From assembly GCA_026414485.1 (NCBI GenBank), contig JAOAIX010000001.1:151502-215501 (forward strand): DNA of 64,000 bases, given 5' to 3'. Positions 16,580 through 25,459 of the stretch are shown piece by piece (the first letter of the stretch is position 1; every line of letters starts with the position of its first letter). The position numbers and the translations under genes were made by a program. The stretch comes from Candidatus Bathyarchaeota archaeon (lineage in GTDB: Archaea; Thermoproteota; Bathyarchaeia; Bathyarchaeales; Bathycorpusculaceae). The notes beneath the pieces were generated by a model. It was given only the letters and a program-made list of their open reading frames with translations. It did not search any database and was not told the origin of the DNA.

Positions 16580-17371
16580 ATGGACCAAGGTAAAAAACGT
16601 CGATTATCCCGCATCTTCCAAAAAGACAACCGTACAGTTGTTGTCCCCATGGACCACGGCGTAACTATAGGACCAGTTCAAGGCATAGAAAACATGCAAA
16701 GTACTGTCAACAAACTTCTCAAGGGTGGTGCCGACGCTGTTTTGGTTCACAAGGGTATAGCCAAACATGTCGATGTGGATGGTGCAGCATTAATTGTGAT
16801 GCTTTCAGGCGCCTCTAACCTTAGCCCCAACTTTAATAACAAAGTGCAGGTTTGCAGCGTCCACGAAGCCATAAGACTAGGCGCAGACGCCGTTTCCGTT
16901 CACATAAACGTGGGCGCCCAAGACGAAGCTCAGATGCTCACAAAACTGGGCAAGGTTGCAGATGAATGCGACACCTACGGTCTCCCCCTTCTTGCAATGA
17001 TGTACCCACGTGGGCCAAAAATTCAAAACGAACATGCCATAGACGTGGTAGCACACGCGGCAAGATTAGGCGCAGAGTTAGGCGCAGACATAATTAAAAC
17101 TAACTACACAGGCACAGTAGAGTCCTTCAAAGTAGTTGTTGAAAGCTGTCCCGTTCCAGTGGTCATAGCAGGAGGCGCCAAAGCCAAAACTGCAACTGAC
17201 ATACTACAGATAACAAACGAATCAATGCAGGCTGGTGGAGCCGGCATTTCCATTGGGCGCAACATATTCCAGCATGACAACCCAACGTTGATGGTTAAAG
17301 CACTTTCCGCCATAGTTCATGGCGGCGCCTCAGTTGAGTCAGCAGCAAAAATCTTAGGTGTCTTACATTGA
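16580..17371 (+). CDS. aroA': 2-amino-3,7-dideoxy-D-threo-hept-6-ulosonate synthase (ADH synthase)
   Basis: Transaldolase-like, class I aldolase-family enzyme that condenses 6-deoxy-5-ketofructose-1-phosphate with aspartate semialdehyde to start the archaeal shikimate pathway. 263 residues: VVPMDHGVTIGP (Asp25), the LAMMYPRGP loop (Tyr142, Arg144) and IIKTNYTG with the Schiff-base Lys173. The spacing of Tyr142 and Lys173 matches the catalytic Tyr/Lys pair of the characterised methanogen enzyme. ATG preceded by AAAAGGAGAT. The context (DHQ synthase II overlapping by 4 bp) separates it from plain fructose-bisphosphate aldolase. Confidence 0.93.
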   Translation: MDQGKKRRLSRIFQKDNRTVVVPMDHGVTIGPVQGIENMQSTVNKLLKGGADAVLVHKGIAKHVDVDGAALIVMLSGASNLSPNFNNKVQVCSVHEAIRLGADAVSVHINVGAQDEAQMLTKLGKVADECDTYGLPLLAMMYPRGPKIQNEHAIDVVAHAARLGAELGADIIKTNYTGTVESFKVVVESCPVPVVIAGGAKAKTATDILQITNESMQAGGAGISIGRNIFQHDNPTLMVKALSAIVHGGASVESAAKILGVLH

Positions 17372-18408
17372 AAGAACTCTGGCTCGAAATTGACGCAAAA
17401 AATCCAGAAAAAACCCAACTTTTGAAGCAAGCTTCCGAAATATGCGATGTTGTTTTGGAAGAATCAAAAGATGGCATCTCAGCCAACAAAAGCGACCTCA
17501 CCGTTCTAACACATCTTGACATTGATGAAATTGCCAAGTTAAAGAAGAATAGAAAAATAGTTGCTCTGAAAGTTATCGTAAAAAGTAAAGAAGACGAAAA
17601 TACCGCTGTTAAAGTTGCTGCAGAAAAAGCTGTAGACTACATAGTTATTAGCTGTGTTGACTGGCGAGTTATTCCACTAGAAAACATAATCGCCCAAAGC
17701 AGGGGTAAAAGCAAAATTCTCGCTGAAGTTTCCAACGCTGAAGACGCCCGCTTAGTTTTAGGGACGCTAGAGTTGGGAACAGACGGCGTAGTTCTCAAAA
17801 CCTCTAGCCTTACTGAACTCACAAAAACTGCAGTCATAGTCAAGCAGCAATCTCTAAAATTGGATTTAACAACTGCAAAAATTGTTACTACAAAAGCAAT
17901 TGGAACGGGCGCTCGCGTCTGTGTAGACACCTGTGACATAATGACTCGAGGCGAGGGTATACTTGTGGGGTCACAATCAGCAGGGTTATTTCTGGTGGAA
18001 GCTGAAGTACACGAGAATCCCTATGTCGCTTCGCGTCCATTTCGGGTTAACGCAGGCTCCATTTCAATGTACACTCTTGGTTCACTGCAAAACACGCGGT
18101 ACCTTTCTGAACTTAAAGCAGGAGAAGAAGTGATAATCGTTAACCGTGAAGGAAAAATTAGAAAAGCAAATGTAGGTAGAATAAAAATCGAATTTCGTCC
18201 TCTTATCCTCATAGAGGCAGAGGTGGACGGTAAAAAAATCAAAACAATTCTCCAAAATGCTGAAACTATCCGTCTAGTTACACCAAACGGCTCCAAACCC
18301 GTAACTGAACTCAAAATGGATGACGAATTGTTGGTTTACGTAGAAGCGAAGGGCGGTGGGCGACACTTCGGTGTATCTGTGCCGGATGAAACTGTGATTG
18401 AACAATGA
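17368..18408 (+). CDS. aroB': 3-dehydroquinate synthase II
   Basis: Oxidatively deaminates and cyclises ADH to 3-dehydroquinate with NAD+; the archaeal replacement of AroB. 346 residues, normal for the family. The C-terminal half carries the conserved GTGARVCVDTCDIMTRGEG and SRPFRVNAG segments followed by YLSELKAGEEV. The TTG start overlaps the ADH synthase stop (TTGA), and its own stop overlaps aroD (ATGA). These two adjacent genes show that the lineage uses the ADH route rather than DAHP synthase. Confidence 0.95.
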   Translation: MKELWLEIDAKNPEKTQLLKQASEICDVVLEESKDGISANKSDLTVLTHLDIDEIAKLKKNRKIVALKVIVKSKEDENTAVKVAAEKAVDYIVISCVDWRVIPLENIIAQSRGKSKILAEVSNAEDARLVLGTLELGTDGVVLKTSSLTELTKTAVIVKQQSLKLDLTTAKIVTTKAIGTGARVCVDTCDIMTRGEGILVGSQSAGLFLVEAEVHENPYVASRPFRVNAGSISMYTLGSLQNTRYLSELKAGEEVIIVNREGKIRKANVGRIKIEFRPLILIEAEVDGKKIKTILQNAETIRLVTPNGSKPVTELKMDDELLVYVEAKGGGRHFGVSVPDETVIEQ

Positions 18409-19067
18409 CTCCAAACATCTGCGTGTCGATTCTACCCAAAACCTTAGTTGAGGCAATGAAGCTTGCAGCTAAGGCAGAATCATCAAACGCAGCCTTCATA
18501 GAAGTCAGATTGGATATGCTCGATTCACACGTTGACCTCTCAGCTTTGAGGGCAAAAACAACTTTGCCTCTTATTGCTACAGACAAAGCTGTCCGAACGG
18601 AAACGGAACATCAAAACATCTTGCAGAATGCTGCGCGAAGCGGTTTTGAATACGTTGATTTTGACCTTTTAAAACTAAAAGCACCTACCGTAACCAAAGC
18701 CGTTAAGGCAATAGGCGCGAAATGCATAGTTTCTTTCCACGACAACGTCAACACACCGACAACTAAAAAGTTGGAAACTGTATTAAAAAAAGAACTTGCA
18801 TACGGGGCAGATGTATGTAAAATAGTGACAACTGCAACTAACAACGAAGATAACCTGAAGGTGCTCAATTTTGTTGCTGCTGCTTCTGTCAAGGTAAAAC
18901 TTGTATGCTTTGCGATGGGTGAATTGGGAAAACCAAGCCGGATCCTTTCACCTCTCTTTGGCGGCTTTTTCACTTTTGCTTCACTGGGGCGCGGAAACAA
19001 GACTGCGCCGGGACAAATGACTATTTCAGAGATGAAAACAATCTACAAACTCTTGGGGTTCACATAA
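18405..19067 (+). CDS. aroD: 3-dehydroquinate dehydratase, type I
   Basis: Dehydrates 3-dehydroquinate to 3-dehydroshikimate through a Schiff base. 220 residues. Seen: EVRLDML (Glu33, Arg35 substrate binding), IVSFHDN (catalytic His112), VCKIVTTA (Schiff-base Lys139) and FTFASLGRGNKTAPGQMT, which holds the C-terminal substrate-binding residues. Starts with ATG inside the ATGA overlap with the preceding gene; aroE begins 2 bp after its stop. Confidence 0.96.
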   Translation: MTPNICVSILPKTLVEAMKLAAKAESSNAAFIEVRLDMLDSHVDLSALRAKTTLPLIATDKAVRTETEHQNILQNAARSGFEYVDFDLLKLKAPTVTKAVKAIGAKCIVSFHDNVNTPTTKKLETVLKKELAYGADVCKIVTTATNNEDNLKVLNFVAAASVKVKLVCFAMGELGKPSRILSPLFGGFFTFASLGRGNKTAPGQMTISEMKTIYKLLGFT

Positions 19068-19069
19068 TA

Positions 19070-19933
19070 ATGAAGCCGTCAGGAAAAACTAAAGTCTATG
19101 GTGTCATCGGCGACCCAGTAGCGCATAGTCTCAGTCCAACTTTGCATAACGCTGCTTTTGCCGCATTAAAAATGGACTGCATATATTTAGCTTTCCAGGT
19201 TAAGTCGGACGAATTAGAAAATGCTCTTCGTGGTATGAGAAGTTTAGGCATCGCAGGCTTAAACGTTACTATGCCTCACAAAAGCGCTGTTATCCCTTTC
19301 CTCGACGAAGTAGAACCGACAGCGGGTTTTCTCGAATCCGTCAACACAATCAGTAACAATGGCGGCAAACTTTTAGGTTTCAGCACCGACGGCATAGGTG
19401 CCTTAAATGCCCTCAAGGGGAACGGCGTAAAACTCAGCGACAAAAAAATACTTTTACTCGGAGGAGGAGGAACCGCAAAAGCGATAGCCTACGCCCTTGC
19501 AGCAGAAGTAACCAAATTAGTGATTCTCAACAGATCGCCTCAAAAAATACCCTATTTAACTGAAAGTCTCAACCGCCAATTCAGTGGTCGCGTAACAGGT
19601 GGGTTGCTTGAACCAAGTGCTCTTCTAAAAAACCTCAAAGATGCGGATGTTCTTATAAACGCCACCTCTGTGGGTATGCACCCAGACGACGCGCACAGTC
19701 TTGTCGAACCCAACTTATTAAAATCCAGCTTAACTGTGATGGATGTTGTTTACAACCCTTTAGAAACCAGGTTAGTAAAAGACGCAAAAAAAGCAGGCGC
19801 ACAAGTTATTAGCGGCGTCGAAATGCTAATACATCAAGGCGCGGCCTCCTTCGAAATCTGGACAGGCAAACCCGCACCTATAGAAGTTATGAGAAAAGCG
19901 GCATTAAACAAGCTGGTAGGTGCACAAACTTGA
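19070..19933 (+). CDS. aroE: Shikimate dehydrogenase
   Basis: NADPH-dependent reduction of 3-dehydroshikimate to shikimate. 287 residues: GVIGDPVAHSLSPTLHN at the N terminus (shikimate binding), NVTMPHK with catalytic Lys71, VNTI (Asn92 region), STDGIG (Asp107) and a Rossmann GGGGTAKAIAYAL motif. Later VINATSVGM and the C-terminal MLIHQGAASFEIW are intact. The stop overlaps the shikimate kinase TTG start by 4 bp. Confidence 0.96.
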   Translation: MKPSGKTKVYGVIGDPVAHSLSPTLHNAAFAALKMDCIYLAFQVKSDELENALRGMRSLGIAGLNVTMPHKSAVIPFLDEVEPTAGFLESVNTISNNGGKLLGFSTDGIGALNALKGNGVKLSDKKILLLGGGGTAKAIAYALAAEVTKLVILNRSPQKIPYLTESLNRQFSGRVTGGLLEPSALLKNLKDADVLINATSVGMHPDDAHSLVEPNLLKSSLTVMDVVYNPLETRLVKDAKKAGAQVISGVEMLIHQGAASFEIWTGKPAPIEVMRKAALNKLVGAQT

Positions 19934-20808
19934 ATGGACAGGCTTCAGTTGTAGTTCACGGTGCAGCCACCATCGTTAACGCCCTAGCTCTAGGTAAAGG
20001 CGCAGCTTTCGGTGTAGATCTGTGGACGAAAGCCCAAGTCAAATTAACAACAGAACCCATGGTTATTAAGGGAGAAATCGTCTCAGACCCAAACGAAAAC
20101 ACTCTTCTTATAGAAAAAGCAGCAGCACGGGTCTTTCGACACTTCAAAGTGGAAAACCAATTCGGCGCTATAGTTAAAACCACATCAGTCATCCCCATAG
20201 CCCGAGGCTTAAAAAGCAGCAGTGCCGCCGCAAACGCTACCGTGCTAGCAACTGCGGCGGCGTTAAACAAAAAGCTCGACGACATGACCGCGATCAACCT
20301 TGCAGTTGATGCTGCTTTCGACGCTAAAGTCACCGTGACAGGCGCCTTTGATGATGCATGTGCCTCTTACTTCGGTGGCGTAGTAGTTACAGATAACCTA
20401 AATCGCAAACTGGTTAAGCGCTTCCCCTTCACGGGGGATCTACTGGTTTTGTTTCATGTTCCTCACAAAAAATCCTACACTATAGATTCCAACGTGGAGC
20501 GTCTCAAAACTGTTACTTCTCTAGTCCAACTTGCTTACAGAGAAGCCTTCAAGGGCAACTTCTGGACAGCCTTATCACTCAACGGCATCATATACTCTGC
20601 AGCGCTAGGGTTTGATCCTTCTCCCGCGTTGGATGCTCTAAACGCAGGTTCAGTGGCCGCTGGTTTATGCGGAAAAGGTCCAGCTATAACCGCTGTGGTT
20701 CCTAAAACTAGGGTTGACCAAGTGAAAGATGCTTTGCAGAAATACAGAGGCGATATTTTACAGGCACGCTTAAACGAAAAGAAACCCAGGGTTGAACTTG
20801 AACAATGA
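19930..20808 (+). CDS. aroK: Archaeal shikimate kinase (GHMP family)
   Basis: Phosphorylates shikimate at the 3-hydroxyl. It belongs to the GHMP kinase superfamily, unrelated to bacterial P-loop AroK. 292 residues: an N-terminal GAATIVNALALGKGAAFGVDL strand region, the ATP-binding motif ARGLKSSSAAANA (about 91-103), FDDACASYFGG and the C-terminal GLCGKGPAITAVV glycine loop. TTG start overlapping aroE; its stop overlaps aroA (ATGA). Context confirms shikimate rather than homoserine or mevalonate as substrate. Confidence 0.94.
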   Translation: MNGQASVVVHGAATIVNALALGKGAAFGVDLWTKAQVKLTTEPMVIKGEIVSDPNENTLLIEKAAARVFRHFKVENQFGAIVKTTSVIPIARGLKSSSAAANATVLATAAALNKKLDDMTAINLAVDAAFDAKVTVTGAFDDACASYFGGVVVTDNLNRKLVKRFPFTGDLLVLFHVPHKKSYTIDSNVERLKTVTSLVQLAYREAFKGNFWTALSLNGIIYSAALGFDPSPALDALNAGSVAAGLCGKGPAITAVVPKTRVDQVKDALQKYRGDILQARLNEKKPRVELEQ

Positions 20809-22109
20809 CAGATGTGATTATACGAAGAACATTGGAGTTAAAAGGAGAAATCTGTGCACCGCCCTCTAAAGCTTACACTCAGCGGCTGCTTATAGCCGCC
20901 GCGCTTTCGTCTGGAACCTCTAAAGTTGTAAATCCTCTGTTGTCCCAAGACACAGAAGCTACGTTACGTGTAGTTAGAGCTATGGGCGCAAAAATTACTT
21001 TTGAATACGACTGTTGGACAGTTGAGGGAGTAGATTCAATTCAAGGTTCAAAACAACCAGTTGACTGCGGTGAATCAGGGGCTACTCTGCGTTTCGCTGT
21101 TCCGATAGCTGCTCTTGCAGCGCGACCAACAATCTTTGTGATGCGCGAATCTCTGGCTAAACGTCCAATAGCACCCTTGCTACAAAGTCTAGAAAAACTC
21201 GGCGTAAAAGCCCGCCTGCAAAGCGTAGATGGCAACCCTGCAGTACGTGTAGAAGGCGGTGGAATACAAGGCGGCGCAACGGACATGCCAGGCGATGTAA
21301 GTAGTCAATTTGTGTCGGGGTTGATGTTTGCTTGTCCCCTTGCAAAAAAAGACACAACGTTGGATCTTACCACGCCTCTGGAATCCAAAACTTACGTACA
21401 AATGACCCAAGCGGTACTAGCCCAACATGGCATAAAAGTTGAAATTTCTCCAGACTTCATGCATTTCAAAATACCTGCGAACCAGAAATATTATCCCAAT
21501 GACAGCCAAGTCCCTGGAGACTTCTCTTCTGCGGCTTTTATTTTAGCCGCTGCGGCTATAACTAAATCAGACGTTACATTAAAAAATCTTAATTTGGAAG
21601 CAGTTCAAGGTGACAAATTAATCCTCGAAATTCTCAGGCAGATGGGTGTAGAGAGCAAAATTTGCAGCGACCAAGTAAAAATAACAGGCAATGGCAACTT
21701 ACTTAAAGCTATTGATATCGATGCCCGCGATATACCTGATTTAATACCCGTCTGTTCAGTGCTTGGCTGCTTTGCAAAAGGTGCTTCTAAAATCTACAAC
21801 GCCAAGCGTTTAAGGTTCAAAGAATCTGACCGTTTGGAGTCGATTTACGTGGAGTTGAAGAATATGGGAGCACATATAGATATTGATCAGAATAGCTTAA
21901 CTATAAAAGGTCCAAGCTCGCTCTACGGCGTGTCTATTGACCCTTTCAATGACCACCGTATCGCAATGTCGTGTGCAGTAGCAGCTTTAAGAGCTGAAGG
22001 CGAAACTGTAATTCAGAATGCGGAGTGCGTTAGAAAGTCTTACCCACATTTTTTTGGTGACTTACACAAGTTAGGAGCTGATATTGTTGGCTGGGAATTC
22101 GATAGGTAA
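20805..22109 (+). CDS. aroA: 3-phosphoshikimate 1-carboxyvinyltransferase (EPSP synthase)
   Basis: Transfers enolpyruvyl from PEP to shikimate-3-phosphate. 434 residues with two inside-out barrel domains: PPSKAYTQRLLI (Lys22, substrate binding), CGESGATLRF, ALAARPTIF, DMPGDVSSQFVSGL, QVPGDFSSAAF, RLRFKESDRL, and DPFNDHRIAMS near the C terminus. ATG start overlapping the kinase stop; its 3' end overlaps aroC by 26 bp. Confidence 0.96.
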   Translation: MTDVIIRRTLELKGEICAPPSKAYTQRLLIAAALSSGTSKVVNPLLSQDTEATLRVVRAMGAKITFEYDCWTVEGVDSIQGSKQPVDCGESGATLRFAVPIAALAARPTIFVMRESLAKRPIAPLLQSLEKLGVKARLQSVDGNPAVRVEGGGIQGGATDMPGDVSSQFVSGLMFACPLAKKDTTLDLTTPLESKTYVQMTQAVLAQHGIKVEISPDFMHFKIPANQKYYPNDSQVPGDFSSAAFILAAAAITKSDVTLKNLNLEAVQGDKLILEILRQMGVESKICSDQVKITGNGNLLKAIDIDARDIPDLIPVCSVLGCFAKGASKIYNAKRLRFKESDRLESIYVELKNMGAHIDIDQNSLTIKGPSSLYGVSIDPFNDHRIAMSCAVAALRAEGETVIQNAECVRKSYPHFFGDLHKLGADIVGWEFDR

Positions 22110-23199
22110 AGAATTTGTGGTTACCTCCTTTGGAGAGAGCCACGGCAAACTTGTCGGCGTAATCGTTGATGGGTGCCCCTCGGGGCTGCCGTTTTCCGAA
22201 TCTGATGTGCAAGCCGAACTAGACCAAAGAATTCCACTACAAAGGCCTGATATTGTTTCGGCTAGACTCGAAAAAGACATAGTGGAAATTTCAGCTGGCC
22301 TTTTCAACGGTTTTACTACAGGCGCACCCATATGTATGACGGTGAAGAATAAGGAAACAAAATCCAGCGACTACGATGCCATCAAAGACTCGCCAAGACC
22401 CGCACACGCAGACTATACTGCCCGCATCAAATACGGAGGTTTCAATGATTACCGCGGCGGAGGTCGCTTTTCAGGTAGAGTCACTGTGGCTCTTGTTATG
22501 GCAGGCGCACTTGCCAAAAAACTTCTTCGTACCTGCGGAGTTGATGTTTTAGCATATACAACTGCTATTGGCAAAGTGAAAATGGGGGACAACAACCTCA
22601 GTTTTACTGAGATCCAAAAACGTAAATTTGAATCTGCAGTGAGATGTCCAGATTTATCTTGCGGAGAAAGAATGATTGATGCCATTGTTGAAGCCAAAAA
22701 AGAGGGTGAAAGCTTGGGTGGAATCATCGAATGCGTCGCTTTAAACGTGCCAGCAGGAGTCGGCGAACCTTTGTTTGACGCATTAGATGCAGATTTGGCG
22801 AAAGCCCTTTTTTCAGTTCCTGCTGTGAAAGCCGTAGAGTTTGGCGCCGGTTTCGCTTCGGCAGAGTTGAAAGGCTCTGAAAACAATGACGCTTTTTGCA
22901 TCAAAGAAGGCAAAGTGGTCTTGAGCACTAATCTGGCGGGCGGCATCTTGGGCGGAATATCTTCAGGTATGCCCATTCTGGTGAGGGTTGCAGTAAAACC
23001 AACGCCCTCGATTTCTAAAGAGCAGAAAACCGTAAATTTAGCTAAAATAGAAGAAACTACGCTGAGAGTAAGCGGTAGACATGACCCTTGTGTAGTTCCC
23101 AAAGCTGTACCAGTTGTAGAAGCTGCTGTCGCTGTTACATTAGCCGATCACATGTTGCGTAGTGGTTTAGTGCCGAGAATTTTGAAGGAGCAAAAATGA
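22084..23199 (+). CDS. aroC: Chorismate synthase
   Basis: FMN-dependent elimination of phosphate from EPSP to form chorismate. 371 residues: TSFGESHGKLVGVIVDGCP near the N terminus, DSPRPAHADYT, YRGGGRFSGR (phosphate/flavin region), GGIIECVA, and a C-terminal GRHDPCVVPKAVPVVEA. The start is TTG (two tandem TTG codons are possible) inside the aroA coding region, typical of the tight coupling in this operon. Confidence 0.95.
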   Translation: MLAGNSIGKEFVVTSFGESHGKLVGVIVDGCPSGLPFSESDVQAELDQRIPLQRPDIVSARLEKDIVEISAGLFNGFTTGAPICMTVKNKETKSSDYDAIKDSPRPAHADYTARIKYGGFNDYRGGGRFSGRVTVALVMAGALAKKLLRTCGVDVLAYTTAIGKVKMGDNNLSFTEIQKRKFESAVRCPDLSCGERMIDAIVEAKKEGESLGGIIECVALNVPAGVGEPLFDALDADLAKALFSVPAVKAVEFGAGFASAELKGSENNDAFCIKEGKVVLSTNLAGGILGGISSGMPILVRVAVKPTPSISKEQKTVNLAKIEETTLRVSGRHDPCVVPKAVPVVEAAVAVTLADHMLRSGLVPRILKEQK

Positions 23200-23471
23200 T
23201 GACTGATCTCAACCACCTGCGGCGTCAAGTGGATGAAATAGATGAGCAAATTTTGCTAGCGCTGAGCAAACGTGTTCAAATCTGCAAAGCTATCGGTGCG
23301 GCAAAGAAGGCTCAACAAAAACCCATAAAAGATGCTGACCGCGAAAACGAAGTTTATATGCATGTCAGAGAAAACGCCAAAAAGTTATCTCTAGACCCAG
23401 ACCAAGTTGAGGCAGTGTACCGCGAAATAGTTAATATGTGCAGTGTTGTTCAATTAGAAGAACAACCATAA
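23196..23471 (+). CDS. aroQ: Chorismate mutase (AroQ class)
   Basis: A stand-alone 91-residue all-helical protein that rearranges chorismate to prephenate. Seen: LRRQVDEIDEQILLALSKRVQICKAI (Arg near the N terminus, Lys of the KRV helix), KPIKDADRENEV (Asp/Arg active-site helix) and QVEAVYREIVNM. ATG overlaps the aroC stop. It serves both the convergent pheA and the downstream tyrA. Confidence 0.93.
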   Translation: MMTDLNHLRRQVDEIDEQILLALSKRVQICKAIGAAKKAQQKPIKDADRENEVYMHVRENAKKLSLDPDQVEAVYREIVNMCSVVQLEEQP

Positions 23472-23473
23472 AC

Positions 23474-24583
23474 ATGGTAACTCTTTACGGAGAGTTAGAA
23501 AATATGTTGTATGAAATAAACGAGAAAGCACTCAAACTTGAAAGCGAAGGCAAAAAAATAATTCGACTAAATCTTGGCGACCCAGATATGGATACACCGC
23601 CTGAAATTGTGGAAGCCGCATACGCTTCCATGAAGGCAGGAAAAACAAAGTATTCATCCTCATATGGGGAGAAGAAACTTAGAGAAAAAATTGCTGAGGT
23701 TCACGGTGTAAAAGCGGAGAATGTTGTCATTACGCCTGGTTCAAAGTTTGCAGTGTTCGCAACAATGTTCTTGACACTTAAAAATGGGGGAAACGTTATC
23801 ATCCCTACGCCTTACTGGACTGCTTATGATTTAATTGCTAAAAGTGTTGGTGCCAAAACCAAGTTGTTGCGTACTGAAATGGAAGACGACTGGGAAATAA
23901 ACATAGACCAACTTGAAAAATTAGTTGATGAAAACACAAAAATGATCATACTAAATAACCCAAATAATCCTACAAGCAAAGCCATGGATACCGAAACTCT
24001 TGAATACATTGTTGAATTAGCTGACAGAAAAAAAATTACCATTCTATCAGATGAGGTTTACGCTGCAATAAGCTTCAACAAAACGAAGAGCATACTTGAC
24101 TACGACAGCGAGCATAAACACATAGTATCAAACGGCTTCTCTAAAACCTTCACCATGACAGGTTGGCGCATTGGCTATTTGATAGGCAACAAGATGTTTA
24201 TTGACAACATAACTAAACTGAACCAAATCACTTTCAATAACGTCCCTGTTTTCATCCAAGATGCAGCGCTGAAAGGTCTAGAGTTACACCAGAAAATTGC
24301 TTCTGCAATAAAAGCCAAATATAAAGAACGCGCAGATATGGCAACCACAAAGTTGTCCGCCGCAGGTTTCAAGTTCACCAAACCCGACGCTCCATTCTAT
24401 GTGTTCCCAAAACTTGACGATTTAGACTCTGAAAGGTTCACTTTAGACTTGCTCGATAAAGGCGTAGCCGTAGCGCCAGGCACATCTTTCGGCGATTACC
24501 GTGAGCACTTCCGTATATCTTTAACTGCACCCAACGACCAAATAGAGGTTGGACTAGATAAAATCTGTGAGGCAGCAACTTGA
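23474..24583 (+). CDS. Class I/II aminotransferase, probably aromatic/aspartate-type
   Basis: 369-residue PLP enzyme. Motifs: RLNLGDPDMDTPPEIV, KYSSSYGEKKLR, NNPNNPTSKAM, DEVYAAISF and the PLP lysine in NGFSKTFTMTGWRIGYL, with the carboxylate-binding FRIS near the end. Upstream in-frame codons exist from 23438, but they overlap aroQ, and the ATG 2 bp after its stop fits the operon. Its place between chorismate mutase and prephenate dehydrogenase suggests transamination of aromatic oxo acids (or prephenate); aspartate aminotransferase activity is also possible. Confidence 0.9.
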   Translation: MVTLYGELENMLYEINEKALKLESEGKKIIRLNLGDPDMDTPPEIVEAAYASMKAGKTKYSSSYGEKKLREKIAEVHGVKAENVVITPGSKFAVFATMFLTLKNGGNVIIPTPYWTAYDLIAKSVGAKTKLLRTEMEDDWEINIDQLEKLVDENTKMIILNNPNNPTSKAMDTETLEYIVELADRKKITILSDEVYAAISFNKTKSILDYDSEHKHIVSNGFSKTFTMTGWRIGYLIGNKMFIDNITKLNQITFNNVPVFIQDAALKGLELHQKIASAIKAKYKERADMATTKLSAAGFKFTKPDAPFYVFPKLDDLDSERFTLDLLDKGVAVAPGTSFGDYREHFRISLTAPNDQIEVGLDKICEAAT

Positions 24584-25446
24584 ACATTGCCATTCTCGGC
24601 GCAGGAAAAATGGGCATTTGGTTCGCTAAATTCTACAAAGAAAAAGGTGAGACTGTTATACTCGCCGATAGAAACGTCGAGAAACTGGCAAAACTTAAAA
24701 AAGAACTAAACGTTGAAACAGCCGACTTTGTTGATGCTGTAAAAGAGGCCGACCGTGTTCTCATATGCGTCTCTATAAACTCTTTTGAGGAAATTGTAAA
24801 AAAAATCAGCCCCGCTGTTCGGAAAGGTCAAGTCGTCATGGACATATGCTCCATCAAAGCTTCACCAGTCAAAATAATGCATAAACATCTTAAAAACGCC
24901 CTAATTTTAGGTACTCACCCAGCTTTTGGTCCAGGAAGCAGTACCTTAAAACGCAAAGCTTTCATTTTGACCCCCACCAACACAAAGGAGCAAAAGTTAG
25001 CCGAAGCCTTCAAAGATTGGCTTGAAAAGGAAGGGGCTCATGTTTTTATTATGACCCCTCAACACCATGATGAACTAATGTCTATAGTGCTTGGGTTTCC
25101 ACATTTTCTAGGCGTAGTTGCATGTGATACTCTCCTTGAACAAGTAAATTACTCTGAGACAAAAAAGGTTGCAGGTACAACCTACCGTATGCTATTCACT
25201 TTAGCTGAAGCGGCAGCGTTAGAAACCCCTGAACTGTTCGCTACCCTACAGACCATTTTACCTTCCGTCAAAAATATTGAAAAATGTTACATCAAAAAGG
25301 CACAAGAGTGGCTTCAACTGATACAGCAAAAAGATCAAGCGGCTCTTATAAAAAAAATTGAGGCTCTTAAAGAGAAACTAATGAAGATAAGTTGTGACTA
25401 TTCGCAGTCATACGATGTTATGTATAAAATGCTGGAGTCTGCCTGA
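24580..25446 (+). CDS. tyrA: Prephenate dehydrogenase
   Basis: NAD(P)-dependent oxidative decarboxylation of prephenate to 4-hydroxyphenylpyruvate. 288 residues: an N-terminal Rossmann AILGAGKMGIWFAKFY, ILADRNVEKL, VLICVSINSFEE, MDICSIKASP, and the catalytic-region GTHPAFGPG followed by HHDELMSIVLGFPHF. The last third is helical, as in the TyrA dimerisation domain; no ACT domain is attached. TTG start overlaps the aminotransferase stop (TTGA). End of the aromatic operon; pheA converges 13 bp away. Confidence 0.93.
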   Translation: MNIAILGAGKMGIWFAKFYKEKGETVILADRNVEKLAKLKKELNVETADFVDAVKEADRVLICVSINSFEEIVKKISPAVRKGQVVMDICSIKASPVKIMHKHLKNALILGTHPAFGPGSSTLKRKAFILTPTNTKEQKLAEAFKDWLEKEGAHVFIMTPQHHDELMSIVLGFPHFLGVVACDTLLEQVNYSETKKVAGTTYRMLFTLAEAAALETPELFATLQTILPSVKNIEKCYIKKAQEWLQLIQQKDQAALIKKIEALKEKLMKISCDYSQSYDVMYKMLESA

Positions 25447-25459
25447 GCTAATGACAGAG

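Noticed and set aside
16543-16593. 16-codon ATG frame before ADH synthase, possible leader peptide
   Set aside because: It contains the ADH synthase ribosome-binding site and runs into that gene; no run of regulatory codons.
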